NCBI RefSeq assembly: GCF_009882935.1
Contig: NZ_WTVA01000015.1
Location: 1 to 64,000, forward strand
DNA: 64,000 nucleotides
Reading direction: 5' to 3'
From: Sneathiella chungangensis
GTDB lineage: Bacteria; Pseudomonadota; Alphaproteobacteria; Sneathiellales; Sneathiellaceae
In this document: one piece after another, positions 38,096-49,022 of the stretch
Layout of the letters: every line of letters begins with the position of its first letter
How positions within the stretch are numbered: the first letter of the stretch is position 1
Program-made: the position numbers and the translations under genes
Notes under the pieces: generated by a model
Databases searched by the model: none
Told to the model about the DNA's origin: nothing
Seen by the model: only the letters and a program-made list of their open reading frames with translations

Positions 38096-39301
38096 TCACC
38101 CCTTATTCAGGGAGAGAATCTTGTCGATTTCATTTTCCGGATATCCAAGCTCGCGCAGTATCTCCTCCGTATGCTGGCCAACCTTGCCGGGCGGCGACGC
38201 TTCCCGGATCGGGCTGTCTTCGTTGGCGATGAACGGAGCACCGACCAGCCGCAATGCCTCGTCGAACCCCTGGATATTTTCCGCCTGGACAATGATACCG
38301 CGATGCTCAAGCTGTGGATCGGTTGTCGCTTCCGCCAGCGTCCGGACAGCCTGAACAGCGACGCCGGCCTTGTTCATGATGTCCAGCCATTCCGCGGTTG
38401 TCTTCGTCTTCATTGCCTCGCCGACCAGTTCAAGCCCTTCATTCAGGTTCGCCTGACGGGCTTCGAAGGTGGCAAACCGGGGATCGTCGAGCATATGCAT
38501 AAGGCCCGCTGCCTTCAGCACCGCAATATTCTGGTCTGGCGTGATCGTCGCCAGCAACACCGTTCCGTCCTTCGTCTCGAACACACCGGCAGTGGGCTGG
38601 CGGGTCGGGGATTGATTGCCAATAAGCGGCGGAACATTGCCGCGGACCATAAAGTCCGCCATCTGCGCCGCAGCGATCAGGAGTGCGCTGTCATACATCG
38701 CCACATCAACATACTGCCCCTCGCCCGTCTTCTCCCGCCGATACAATGCGGATGAAATCGCAAAAGCCGCGTTGGCGCCGGTGAACATATCGATCACCAT
38801 GATGCCGATGCGCGTCGGTCCGGTTTCCTCATGGCCATTCAGGGTGAAAAGACCAGAGGCCGCCTGAATGGCGGAATCATAAGCTTTATCACCACTGCGC
38901 GGCCCTTCCTGGCCGTACCCGCTGATGGAGCAATAAACGAGATTGGGATTGCGCTTTTTAAGGGTTTCATAGTCAATCCCGAGCCTTTTCGCGACGCCGG
39001 GACTGAAATTTTCAACAACCACGTCCGCATCGTCAATCAGGCGATAAGCGATTGCTCGCCCCTCTTCCGATTTCAGGTCGATGGCGAGGCTTCGTTTGCC
39101 AAGATTGACCGTCAGGAAGGCAGGAGACAGGCGCTTTGCGACCATCTCCGCGTCTGACAGGGTGGTGCGCAGCTGATCCCCCTTGACCGGTGCCTCAATC
39201 TTGATCACATCGGCGCCGAGCAGGGAGAACATCTGGGTGCTGATCGGTCCGGCCAATACTTGCGTAAAGTCGACGACCTTTAATCCTTCATAGGCTCTCA
39301 T
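38096..39301 (-). CDS. CaiB/BaiF family (class III) CoA-transferase
   Basis: Moves CoA between carboxylic acids without ATP. The 401-aa protein shows LKVVDFTQVLAGPISTQMFSLLGADVIKIEAP and the catalytic aspartate region VDVAMYDSALL. Its stop/start overlaps the ADP-forming synthetase gene by four bases, so both are co-translated. With that enzyme and an AMP-forming ligase it gives three ways to activate acids in this cluster. The particular acid is not visible from sequence. Confidence 0.88.
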   Translation of the reverse strand: MRAYEGLKVVDFTQVLAGPISTQMFSLLGADVIKIEAPVKGDQLRTTLSDAEMVAKRLSPAFLTVNLGKRSLAIDLKSEEGRAIAYRLIDDADVVVENFSPGVAKRLGIDYETLKKRNPNLVYCSISGYGQEGPRSGDKAYDSAIQAASGLFTLNGHEETGPTRIGIMVIDMFTGANAAFAISSALYRREKTGEGQYVDVAMYDSALLIAAAQMADFMVRGNVPPLIGNQSPTRQPTAGVFETKDGTVLLATITPDQNIAVLKAAGLMHMLDDPRFATFEARQANLNEGLELVGEAMKTKTTAEWLDIMNKAGVAVQAVRTLAEATTDPQLEHRGIIVQAENIQGFDEALRLVGAPFIANEDSPIREASPPGKVGQHTEEILRELGYPENEIDKILSLNKG

Positions 39302-41397
39302 ACTGCGCTTCCTTTCGGGACGATCAATGCATCGACCGCAACCGCGCCTTTGGGCAGTACGATAAAGGGATTAACGTCGATTGTTTCTATCTTGTCGGCA
39401 TTCTCAGCGGCGAAAACCGAAAGCCGGGAAAGCGCCTCGGCCAGCGCATCTATGTCCGAGGGTGGCGCACCCCGCACACCGTCCAGCATTGCCCGGCCCT
39501 GAATTTCGTCGATCATGCGGTGGGCTTCATCGACGCCGAAGGGCGCAAGGCGGAACGTGACGTCCTTCAATACCTCGACGAAGACACCGCCAAGGCCAAA
39601 CATGACCGCCGGCCCGAACACCGGATCGCAAACGACACCCATGACCGTCTCAACGCCACCCGAAACCATTTCGGCAACGATGACGCCGTCGATTTTGGCA
39701 TTTGGCTTCGCCTTTTTGGCGCGCTCGATCAGCGTATCGAACCCTTCCGCGACTTCCGTCTCGGAATTTAGTTTCAAGAGCACGCCGCCAATTTCCGTCT
39801 TATGGAGGATATCCGGCGACGCGATTTTCATGACCACGGCACCCCCGATATCCCGCCAGACTTTGACGGCATCGGCCGATGTTTGCACAAGTTCTTCCTT
39901 CGTGACCGGCACTCCGATACTCGCAAGTACTTTTTTTGCTTCATGCTCGGCGATGGGCTTCGTCGGCGCAGGCAGGGCGCTATCAGGGAGTTTCGCCGGG
40001 GCTTCCGGCCGGCCGCGCCGAAATACCTCGCCGAAGTACGTGAGCGCCGCCATCGCCCGGACGGTGAGCGACGGATCCTCATAGCAGGGCATTTTAAGTT
40101 TTTCATAGATCGAGACGACGTCCTCCGGGCCGATCAGACTCATCATCATCACCTCATCGGGATATTTCGCCCGGATATTCTCGAAGATCTGCGCGCAGGC
40201 ATCCTTGGTGAAGGGGGATGCGGGAACACCGGCGAGATAAACGATATGACTGTCGAAGTCCGCCTCCTCGATCGTCATCTCGATGTTGGCTTCCATCAGC
40301 TTGGGATCATTCAACGCTTGGGCGGTGAAATCCACCGGATTAGCGACACCGGCGAAGGGAATAAGGTCCTTCATCTTCTTTTGCGTTGCGGCAGGAATCG
40401 GCGCGACATCAAGGCCGTATTTCACCGAGGCGTCCGCCATCTGCACACCAACTCCGCCGGAGATCGTCTGAAGGTCGATCTTGCGGCCTTTCGGATATTT
40501 CCCGAATTGGCAGGCATAGGCGATATCGATGAACTCCTCCGTCGTTTCGGCGCGATAGACGCCATACTGCTTGAATAGCGCATCGTAAATCGCGTCGGCC
40601 CCGGCAAGCGACGCTGTATGGGACGCCGCGGCGGCCGCCCCCGCGTCGGTCTTCCCAACCTTCATGAAGATGACCGGCTTTTCCGCGTCCCGCGCCATTT
40701 CAAGCGCGCGGCAGATCCGGTCCGCATTTTTCATACCCTCCGCATAGGCGAGAACGACCTTTACTTCCGGATTCTGGGCGTAATACTCGATCACCTCAGC
40801 GACATCGACATCGGATTCATTCCCCGTCGTCACCCAGTAATTCGATCCGACACCGCGAAGCTGGGATACCGTGAAGACATGCGCGCCGTAGGCGCCGCTC
40901 TGGCTGACAATCCCGATGGGACCGGGTGGATGGCGAAGGGCGCCCGGCGCATTGCTGAAAGTCCCGTACCAGCCCGCGCTTATGTTGAAGACCCCAAGAC
41001 AGTTGGGGCCGACTATCCGCATCCCGCTTGTCCGCGCAATTTCGGAAATCTCGCGCTGCGCCTTCGCACCGTCCTCGCTCTGTTCGGCAAAGCCCGATGT
41101 AAACATGACGGCGCTTTTTACGCCTTGATCCGCGCAATCCCTGAGGGTCTGTACGGCGACCTTCGCGGCAACCGCGATCACCGCGCAGTCGACACCCGTC
41201 GGCACATCCTTGATAGAGGCATAGGCAGGCAATCCCTGGATCGTCTCGTAATTCGGATTGACCGGATAGATATTGCCTTTGTAACCGGCCGCTTTCATGG
41301 CGTGGATGGGCCGGCCGCCGATCCGCGACGCCGTGTCCGACGCGCCGATGATGGCAACAGATTTCGGTCGCAGCATGGGCTCAAGTGGATGGGTCAT
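39298..41397 (-). CDS. ADP-forming acetate/acyl-CoA ligase, fused subunits
   Basis: Makes acyl-CoA from acid, ATP and CoA, producing ADP and phosphate. The order is CoA-binding Rossmann domain (about 5-130, AIIGASDTASRIGGRPI), ligase-CoA domain with the phospho-histidine region SHTASLAG, and an ATP-grasp domain (about 480-690, EAKKVLASIGVPVTKEEL, GVLLKLN). It overlaps the CoA-transferase gene downstream. In a terpene or branched-chain pathway it could reclaim acetate or a released acid; that is inference. Confidence 0.88.
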   Translation of the reverse strand: MTHPLEPMLRPKSVAIIGASDTASRIGGRPIHAMKAAGYKGNIYPVNPNYETIQGLPAYASIKDVPTGVDCAVIAVAAKVAVQTLRDCADQGVKSAVMFTSGFAEQSEDGAKAQREISEIARTSGMRIVGPNCLGVFNISAGWYGTFSNAPGALRHPPGPIGIVSQSGAYGAHVFTVSQLRGVGSNYWVTTGNESDVDVAEVIEYYAQNPEVKVVLAYAEGMKNADRICRALEMARDAEKPVIFMKVGKTDAGAAAAASHTASLAGADAIYDALFKQYGVYRAETTEEFIDIAYACQFGKYPKGRKIDLQTISGGVGVQMADASVKYGLDVAPIPAATQKKMKDLIPFAGVANPVDFTAQALNDPKLMEANIEMTIEEADFDSHIVYLAGVPASPFTKDACAQIFENIRAKYPDEVMMMSLIGPEDVVSIYEKLKMPCYEDPSLTVRAMAALTYFGEVFRRGRPEAPAKLPDSALPAPTKPIAEHEAKKVLASIGVPVTKEELVQTSADAVKVWRDIGGAVVMKIASPDILHKTEIGGVLLKLNSETEVAEGFDTLIERAKKAKPNAKIDGVIVAEMVSGGVETVMGVVCDPVFGPAVMFGLGGVFVEVLKDVTFRLAPFGVDEAHRMIDEIQGRAMLDGVRGAPPSDIDALAEALSRLSVFAAENADKIETIDVNPFIVLPKGAVAVDALIVPKGSAV

Positions 41398-41431
41398 TCT
41401 TTTTTCCTTCTTTATCCCTGTTCGTTTATTG

Positions 41432-43252
41432 TTATCCTAGGCTCTCCGCCAGATCTCCGGGAATTTTTACCGGAAGGGCAAGCAATTGCTGGGCGTAGGT
41501 CTTCGCCAGATTATCCAGATGCAATGTCGAGGTTCCCCCGCCGCCAAGGCAATCCGTCAGCAAGAAATTCACCGCATCCATGCCCGGAAGGTCAAATCGC
41601 ATCACCTCTCCTTCGACGACATGGCCGAAATATTTCTTCACCGCCTCTTCCGTCGCGCTTTGCTTTATCCAGGGCATATATTCCGGTTTCCGGGCAAGGA
41701 CACCGACATTGGCGTTATTGCCTTTATCGCCGCTTCGCGCCGCCGCAAGCTTGATCAGCGGCACTTCCGTCATCACGTCAGAGGTTGCGCTCGGTCGCGT
41801 GTCCGCGACCGCATGTCGCGGTTTCGGAAATTCTGAATAGCTCGCCGGAACCGGAATTTTAAATTTAACCGGTTTATTGTTTATATATATCTTTGGCTTA
41901 ATGCGCGCCTTATCGATCTGAAAGGCGAACTGCGCAACGACGGGCGTAATCTTCGGGCGGCCGGCGGCACCGGCGGAACAACGGCCGGTCGTCATGGAAA
42001 GACCGACGCCCGTTGTCTCTTTGGAGAAAAGCTCGAGCGCCGCCTTCTCGTCATGGCGGACGTCGATCTGCGTCACGATTTCACGTGACAGGGCCGCGTG
42101 TTCGTCCGCATTGTCACCCCAAAGCGTCTGCGCGCCGATGATATGCACGGCGGTATCGCGGTAATCGCCGAGGTTTCGCTCAGTGAATAGACGCCGCGTC
42201 CGTTTCAAAAGCGCATCCGCGAAGGCCTTGCCCTTGGCGACGGCATCGAAACCGGTAATCACGGTCGTTGCGGTCGCTCGAAATCCATCCTTGTAGGTAC
42301 CTGACACCTTGTAGGTGGCGGTCGGGGCGCGGCCTTTCACATTCGCAACCTCCAGCCAGTCCTTTTTCGTTTCCGTCAGGGTCACGTGCGAAAAATCGCA
42401 GATCACATCCGGCATGATATAGGCCGCCGGGTCACCGATCTCATAGAGTATTTGCTCACCAACCGAGAGGCGGGAGACAACGCCGCCGGTCCCCTGCGGT
42501 TTCGTGACGGCGAAAGTGCCATCGCTCCTGCAGACCGCAATCGGATAGCCCATATCATCCCAGCCACCGACGACGTCCTGCCAGTCCGTGAAATTTCCCC
42601 CGGTCGCCTGCGCGCCACATTCGAGAATATGACCGGCGAGCGAGCCGGCGGCTAGTTTGTCATAATCATCCACGGTCCAGCCAAATTCGTGGATCAGCGG
42701 CCCCAGGGTGACGGCACTGTCAACGCAGCGACCGGTGATTACCACATCAGCGCCATTATCGAGCGCTGCCGCTATGGGAAAGGCGCCGAGATAGGCATTG
42801 GCGCTAATCATCCCCTCCGGCATGGGCGCGCCCGAAAACATTTCCACCGTGCCGTCTTTGCGGAGATCTTCAATTTTATCCGCGAGATTATCGCCGTCCA
42901 CCGTGCCGATCTTGAGATCGATGCCCGCATCTTCCGCCACCCTGGCAAGTGCCGCCGCGCAGGCCGCCACATTGACACCGCCGGCATTGGCCACCACCTT
43001 GATGCCCCGCGACTTGATTTCATGCAAAAGCGGCTTCATCGCCAGATCGACGAAATCACGCGCATACCCCTGATCCGGAGATTTTTCCTTCGCCCTAACA
43101 AGGATCGACATGGTGACTTCGGCAAGATAGTCGAACACCAGATAGTCAAGATCACCTTTCATTACGAGCTGGCGCGGCGCTTCCTGCGAATCGCCCCAAT
43201 AACCTGATGCGCCACCGATACGGATTGCTTTTGAACCGGTCATGGCACTCAT
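41432..43252 (-). CDS. atuA: Acyclic terpene utilisation AtuA family protein (DUF1446)
   Basis: Member of the AtuA/DUF1446 family, needed for growth on citronellol or geraniol in pseudomonads; its reaction is unresolved. The 606-aa protein starts RIGGASGYWGDSQEAP, has VANAGGVNVAACAAAL and GRCVDSAVTLGPL, and a C-terminal domain with LARSGDKGNNANVGVLARKPEYM-like residues (ARSGDKGNNANVG). It is the marker gene of the cluster and overlaps the AtuE-like gene by four bases, which couples the two. Confidence 0.85.
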   Translation of the reverse strand: MSAMTGSKAIRIGGASGYWGDSQEAPRQLVMKGDLDYLVFDYLAEVTMSILVRAKEKSPDQGYARDFVDLAMKPLLHEIKSRGIKVVANAGGVNVAACAAALARVAEDAGIDLKIGTVDGDNLADKIEDLRKDGTVEMFSGAPMPEGMISANAYLGAFPIAAALDNGADVVITGRCVDSAVTLGPLIHEFGWTVDDYDKLAAGSLAGHILECGAQATGGNFTDWQDVVGGWDDMGYPIAVCRSDGTFAVTKPQGTGGVVSRLSVGEQILYEIGDPAAYIMPDVICDFSHVTLTETKKDWLEVANVKGRAPTATYKVSGTYKDGFRATATTVITGFDAVAKGKAFADALLKRTRRLFTERNLGDYRDTAVHIIGAQTLWGDNADEHAALSREIVTQIDVRHDEKAALELFSKETTGVGLSMTTGRCSAGAAGRPKITPVVAQFAFQIDKARIKPKIYINNKPVKFKIPVPASYSEFPKPRHAVADTRPSATSDVMTEVPLIKLAAARSGDKGNNANVGVLARKPEYMPWIKQSATEEAVKKYFGHVVEGEVMRFDLPGMDAVNFLLTDCLGGGGTSTLHLDNLAKTYAQQLLALPVKIPGDLAESLG

Positions 43253-44076
43253 CCCTTTGCTTCGCTGCCGGTCAGTTGCCAGGCAGGTTTGCGCTTTTCC
43301 GCAAAGGCGGACTGCCCTTCCTTGCCTTCATCACTCCGGTTGAGCTCCGAAAATTTTGCCGCGGAAAAACGGACCATTTCCTCTTCGGGAAGCGAGCCGA
43401 CTTTCAGCATGATGGCCTTGGTCGCCGCGTTCGCCTTGGGCCCGCACCGAAGCACCCGCGCCACCACATCTTCAAGTGTCGTATCGATATCCTCATCCGC
43501 GCATAAATACTGTGCGATCCCGTACTCAAAAGCTTTCGCGCCGTCGAACCGCTCACCGGTAAGCGCAAGCTGACGCGCGCGGGTCAGGCCAATGCGCTTT
43601 ACCACATAAGGTGCTATTTGCGCCGGGGCCACACCCAACGTTGTCTCCGGCATGCCCATGCGCGCGCCTTCCGCCACAATCGTGATATCTGCAAGGCAGG
43701 CATACCCCATGCCGCCACCAAATGCAGATCCTTCGACGACCGCAATCGTCGTTTGCGGCAGATGCTCGAATTTGAGAAAGGCCATACCGGCGGCCGCATT
43801 CCGTTCCATTATCGGATCACTATCTACCGTCACGATATCGTCGGCCATGTTGCGGCGTTCCTTGATATCCCCGCCGGCGCAGAAATGTCCGCCTGCGCCG
43901 CGAAGCACGACCACCCTCACCTCCGGCGTTGCCTCCAGCCAGTCGACGACCGCCGCGAACTCCGCCCCCATCTGGCTGTTGATGGCATTGCGCTGATCCG
44001 GCCGGTTGAAAATCAGGTTGAGGCGCGGTCCCGCCACCTCAAGCTTGAGAAATTCACATACAGGTAGTTCATGCAT
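43249..44076 (-). CDS. atuE: AtuE-like isohexenylglutaconyl-CoA hydratase
   Basis: An enoyl-CoA hydratase-fold protein. It has FNRPDQRNAIN, oxyanion-hole CAGGDIKERRN and GGGMGYACLAD, and the acid/base Glu144 in MPETTLGVAPAQIAPYVVKR; the other crotonase glutamate is a Gly here. The APAQIAP run and the region ANAATKAIM resemble Pseudomonas AtuE more than MCC-pathway hydratases, as I remember them. It would hydrate isohexenyl-glutaconyl-CoA. I chose MHELPV (44076); an upstream ATG at 44100 adds eight basic residues. Confidence 0.8.
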   Translation of the reverse strand: MHELPVCEFLKLEVAGPRLNLIFNRPDQRNAINSQMGAEFAAVVDWLEATPEVRVVVLRGAGGHFCAGGDIKERRNMADDIVTVDSDPIMERNAAAGMAFLKFEHLPQTTIAVVEGSAFGGGMGYACLADITIVAEGARMGMPETTLGVAPAQIAPYVVKRIGLTRARQLALTGERFDGAKAFEYGIAQYLCADEDIDTTLEDVVARVLRCGPKANAATKAIMLKVGSLPEEEMVRFSAAKFSELNRSDEGKEGQSAFAEKRKPAWQLTGSEAKG

Positions 44077-44110
44077 TTTCTTATTCTTTCTTTTTCGCAT
44101 TACCCGCCTT

Positions 44111-44728
44111 TTATAAGTCGGTCAGGTATCTTTTAAACATAGCCTTAAACTGATCGATTTGCAGCGAAACTTTTTCCTCACTCCCGGCAATCATATTTGT
44201 CAGTGCGAGACCCCGCAGCGCGATAAGCAGCATCCGCCGCCAGGACTGTATTTCTTCCCGGCTTCGTCCACTATCGGCAAAAACGGTCTGCCAGACAATA
44301 TCTCTTTGCCGCTCCAAATCCGCCAGGGTCGATGAAATCGCGTCTTCGAATTCGGGATCCTGTCGCCCCCGGACGGCAATCTCTATGAACGCAGTATAGT
44401 TTCCCCCACGAAATCCGCGCCAATAATCTTCCACAACCCGGTCTATCCGCTCTTTAAGGGGCAGCCGCGCCAGTTCCACCGCATCAAGATGCTTACTGAG
44501 ACGGTCGGCAATTTCAACGATGCTCGCGATGAGAAGGGATTTCGGGCAGTCAAAATGATACTGGATCGCCCCGCGAGTCAGGCCAGCCTCGCGCGCCACT
44601 TCCTCCATGGTGAGAAGCCCTGCCCCCTTTTCATGAAGCAGTTTGATCGTCGCATCGACCAGGCGCCGCCGGGTTTCAACGCGCCGTTCTTTCTGGCTTC
44701 GCCGCCGCCTGTTATCCATGCGTGCCAT
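44111..44728 (-). CDS. TetR family transcriptional repressor of the catabolic cluster
   Basis: N-terminal TetR helix-turn-helix (about residues 15-65: RRRLVDATIKLLHEKG, LTMEEVAREAGLTRGAIQYHF), followed by an all-helical ligand domain. It is divergent from the AtuD-like gene, and a 22-bp perfect palindrome lies between the two starts, so autorepression and control of the cluster by an acyl-CoA ligand are likely by analogy to AtuR. The protein starts MARMDNRRRR at 44728. Confidence 0.88.
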   Translation of the reverse strand: MARMDNRRRRSQKERRVETRRRLVDATIKLLHEKGAGLLTMEEVAREAGLTRGAIQYHFDCPKSLLIASIVEIADRLSKHLDAVELARLPLKERIDRVVEDYWRGFRGGNYTAFIEIAVRGRQDPEFEDAISSTLADLERQRDIVWQTVFADSGRSREEIQSWRRMLLIALRGLALTNMIAGSEEKVSLQIDQFKAMFKRYLTDL

Positions 44729-44799
44729 GCCATGCAAAATCTCTGTGGTAGGCAAAGGAGAATTTCATGCCCGACGTCCGTTATCACATTTATCATTTG

Positions 44800-44821
44800 T
44801 AACATTCATGCATGAATGTTA
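44800..44821. promoter_or_regulatory. Perfect 22-bp palindrome: likely TetR operator
   Basis: The 20-bp core AACATTCATGCATGAATGTT (44801-44820) is flanked by T and A, giving a perfect 22-bp palindrome. It fills the 17-base spacer between TTGTAA (44797-44802) and TAGTAT (44820-44825), a candidate promoter of the plus-strand dehydrogenase gene. A repressor bound here would block RNA polymerase directly. Confidence 0.8.
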
Positions 44822-44899
44822 GTATCATTGAACCAAAAAAACAATCCCATTCGGGACCGGGGTTAGAAAATATTCCTCGGAATAATAAAGCCGGACGCC

Positions 44900-46045
44900 A
44901 TGCAGTTCACCCAAGAACATCGAGAACTTACCGAAAGTCTGAAAAAATTCATCGAGGCGGAAATAAATCCCCATGTCGACGAGTGGGAGGAGGCCGAGCA
45001 GTTCCCGGCCCATGAGCTTTTCAAGAAAATGGGCGACATGGGTTTTCTCGGGATCAGCAAACCCTCCGAATATGGGGGCAGCGGGCTCGACTATTCCTAT
45101 GAAGCCGTCGCTTCCGAAGCCCTCGGCTATATCGCTTGCGGCGGCGTCGCCATGGCGATCGGCGTGCAAACGAATATGTCGACACCGGCGCTTGCCCGCC
45201 ATGGGTCGGATGAACTTCGCCGGAATTTCCTCGCGCCTGCGATCAAGGGGGAGATGGTCGGCTGTATCGGCGTGACCGAGGCGGCGGCCGGATCAGACGT
45301 CGCCAGCCTGAAAACGACAGCCCGCAAGGACGGCGATGACTATGTGATCAATGGCTCGAAGATGTATATCACCAACGGGCTACAGGCGGACTGGATATGC
45401 CTCCTTGCCAATACCGGCGACGGGCCCGTTCACAAGAATAAATCGCTGATCATTATTCCGATGGATAGTCCGGGCATCACGAAGCACAAAATCCGCAAGA
45501 TCGGCATGATGTCCTCCGATACCGCGCAGCTTTTCTTCGATGATGTGCGTGTCCCGCAGCGGAACCTTATCGGCGAGGAGGGTCGTGGCTTTATCTATCA
45601 GATGCAGCAGTTCCAGGAAGAGCGGTTGTTCGCCGCCGCCCGAGGTCCCCGCGTTATGGAAGAGGCGATCAATGAGACAATCAACTATACCCGGGAGCGA
45701 CAGGCGTTCGGTAGGTCAATCCTCGACAACCAGGTGGTGAATTACCGCCTTGCGGAACTGCAAACGGAAGTCGAGGCGCTCAGAGCCCTTACCTATCACG
45801 CCGTTGACCTTTATGTTTCGGGTGAGGATGTCAACAAGCTCGCCTCCATGGCGAAGCTGAAAGTCGGGCGATTGCAGCGCGAGGTGATGGATAGTTGCCT
45901 GCAATATTGGGGCGGACAGGGATATATGTGGGAATCCTCCATCTCCCGGAAATTCCGCGATTTCCGCCTCACCTCGATCGGCGGCGGCGCGGACGAAGTC
46001 ATGCTGAAGGTAATAACCAAGCTGATGGGAATTTCACCGGATTGA
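44900..46045 (+). CDS. atuD: AtuD-like citronellyl-CoA dehydrogenase
   Basis: An FAD-dependent acyl-CoA dehydrogenase of 381 aa. It has GCIGVTEAAAGSDVASLKTTARKDGDDYVINGSKMYITNG, DTAQLFFDDVRVPQRNLIG and QYWGGQGYMWESS in the standard order (read here as separate short motifs). Sequence and length resemble AtuD, which introduces the double bond into citronellyl-CoA. It is transcribed away from the TetR gene and is preceded by the operator palindrome. The substrate is inferred from the neighbours. Confidence 0.85.
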   Translation: MQFTQEHRELTESLKKFIEAEINPHVDEWEEAEQFPAHELFKKMGDMGFLGISKPSEYGGSGLDYSYEAVASEALGYIACGGVAMAIGVQTNMSTPALARHGSDELRRNFLAPAIKGEMVGCIGVTEAAAGSDVASLKTTARKDGDDYVINGSKMYITNGLQADWICLLANTGDGPVHKNKSLIIIPMDSPGITKHKIRKIGMMSSDTAQLFFDDVRVPQRNLIGEEGRGFIYQMQQFQEERLFAAARGPRVMEEAINETINYTRERQAFGRSILDNQVVNYRLAELQTEVEALRALTYHAVDLYVSGEDVNKLASMAKLKVGRLQREVMDSCLQYWGGQGYMWESSISRKFRDFRLTSIGGGADEVMLKVITKLMGISPD

Positions 46046-46094
46046 GGGATCGGAAAATTGACCTTCCGATTCAAACCCGCAGAATCTAAGCGTG

Positions 46095-46135
46095 GGCGTC
46101 TTGGCGGCGCTCGTTTGCTTCCGACCGAAGACGCC
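46095..46135. terminator. Possible convergent terminator hairpin
   Basis: GGCGTCTT (46095-46102) pairs with AAGACGCC (46128-46135), with more G-C pairing possible inside. There is no U-tract, so this is a weak call; it lies between two convergent gene ends. Confidence 0.35.
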
Positions 46136-46145
46136 AGACTTCAGA

Positions 46146-48997
<2,852 letters not shown>

Positions 48998-49022
48998 CGG
49001 CTCGGTTTCCTTCCCTTTTCAT

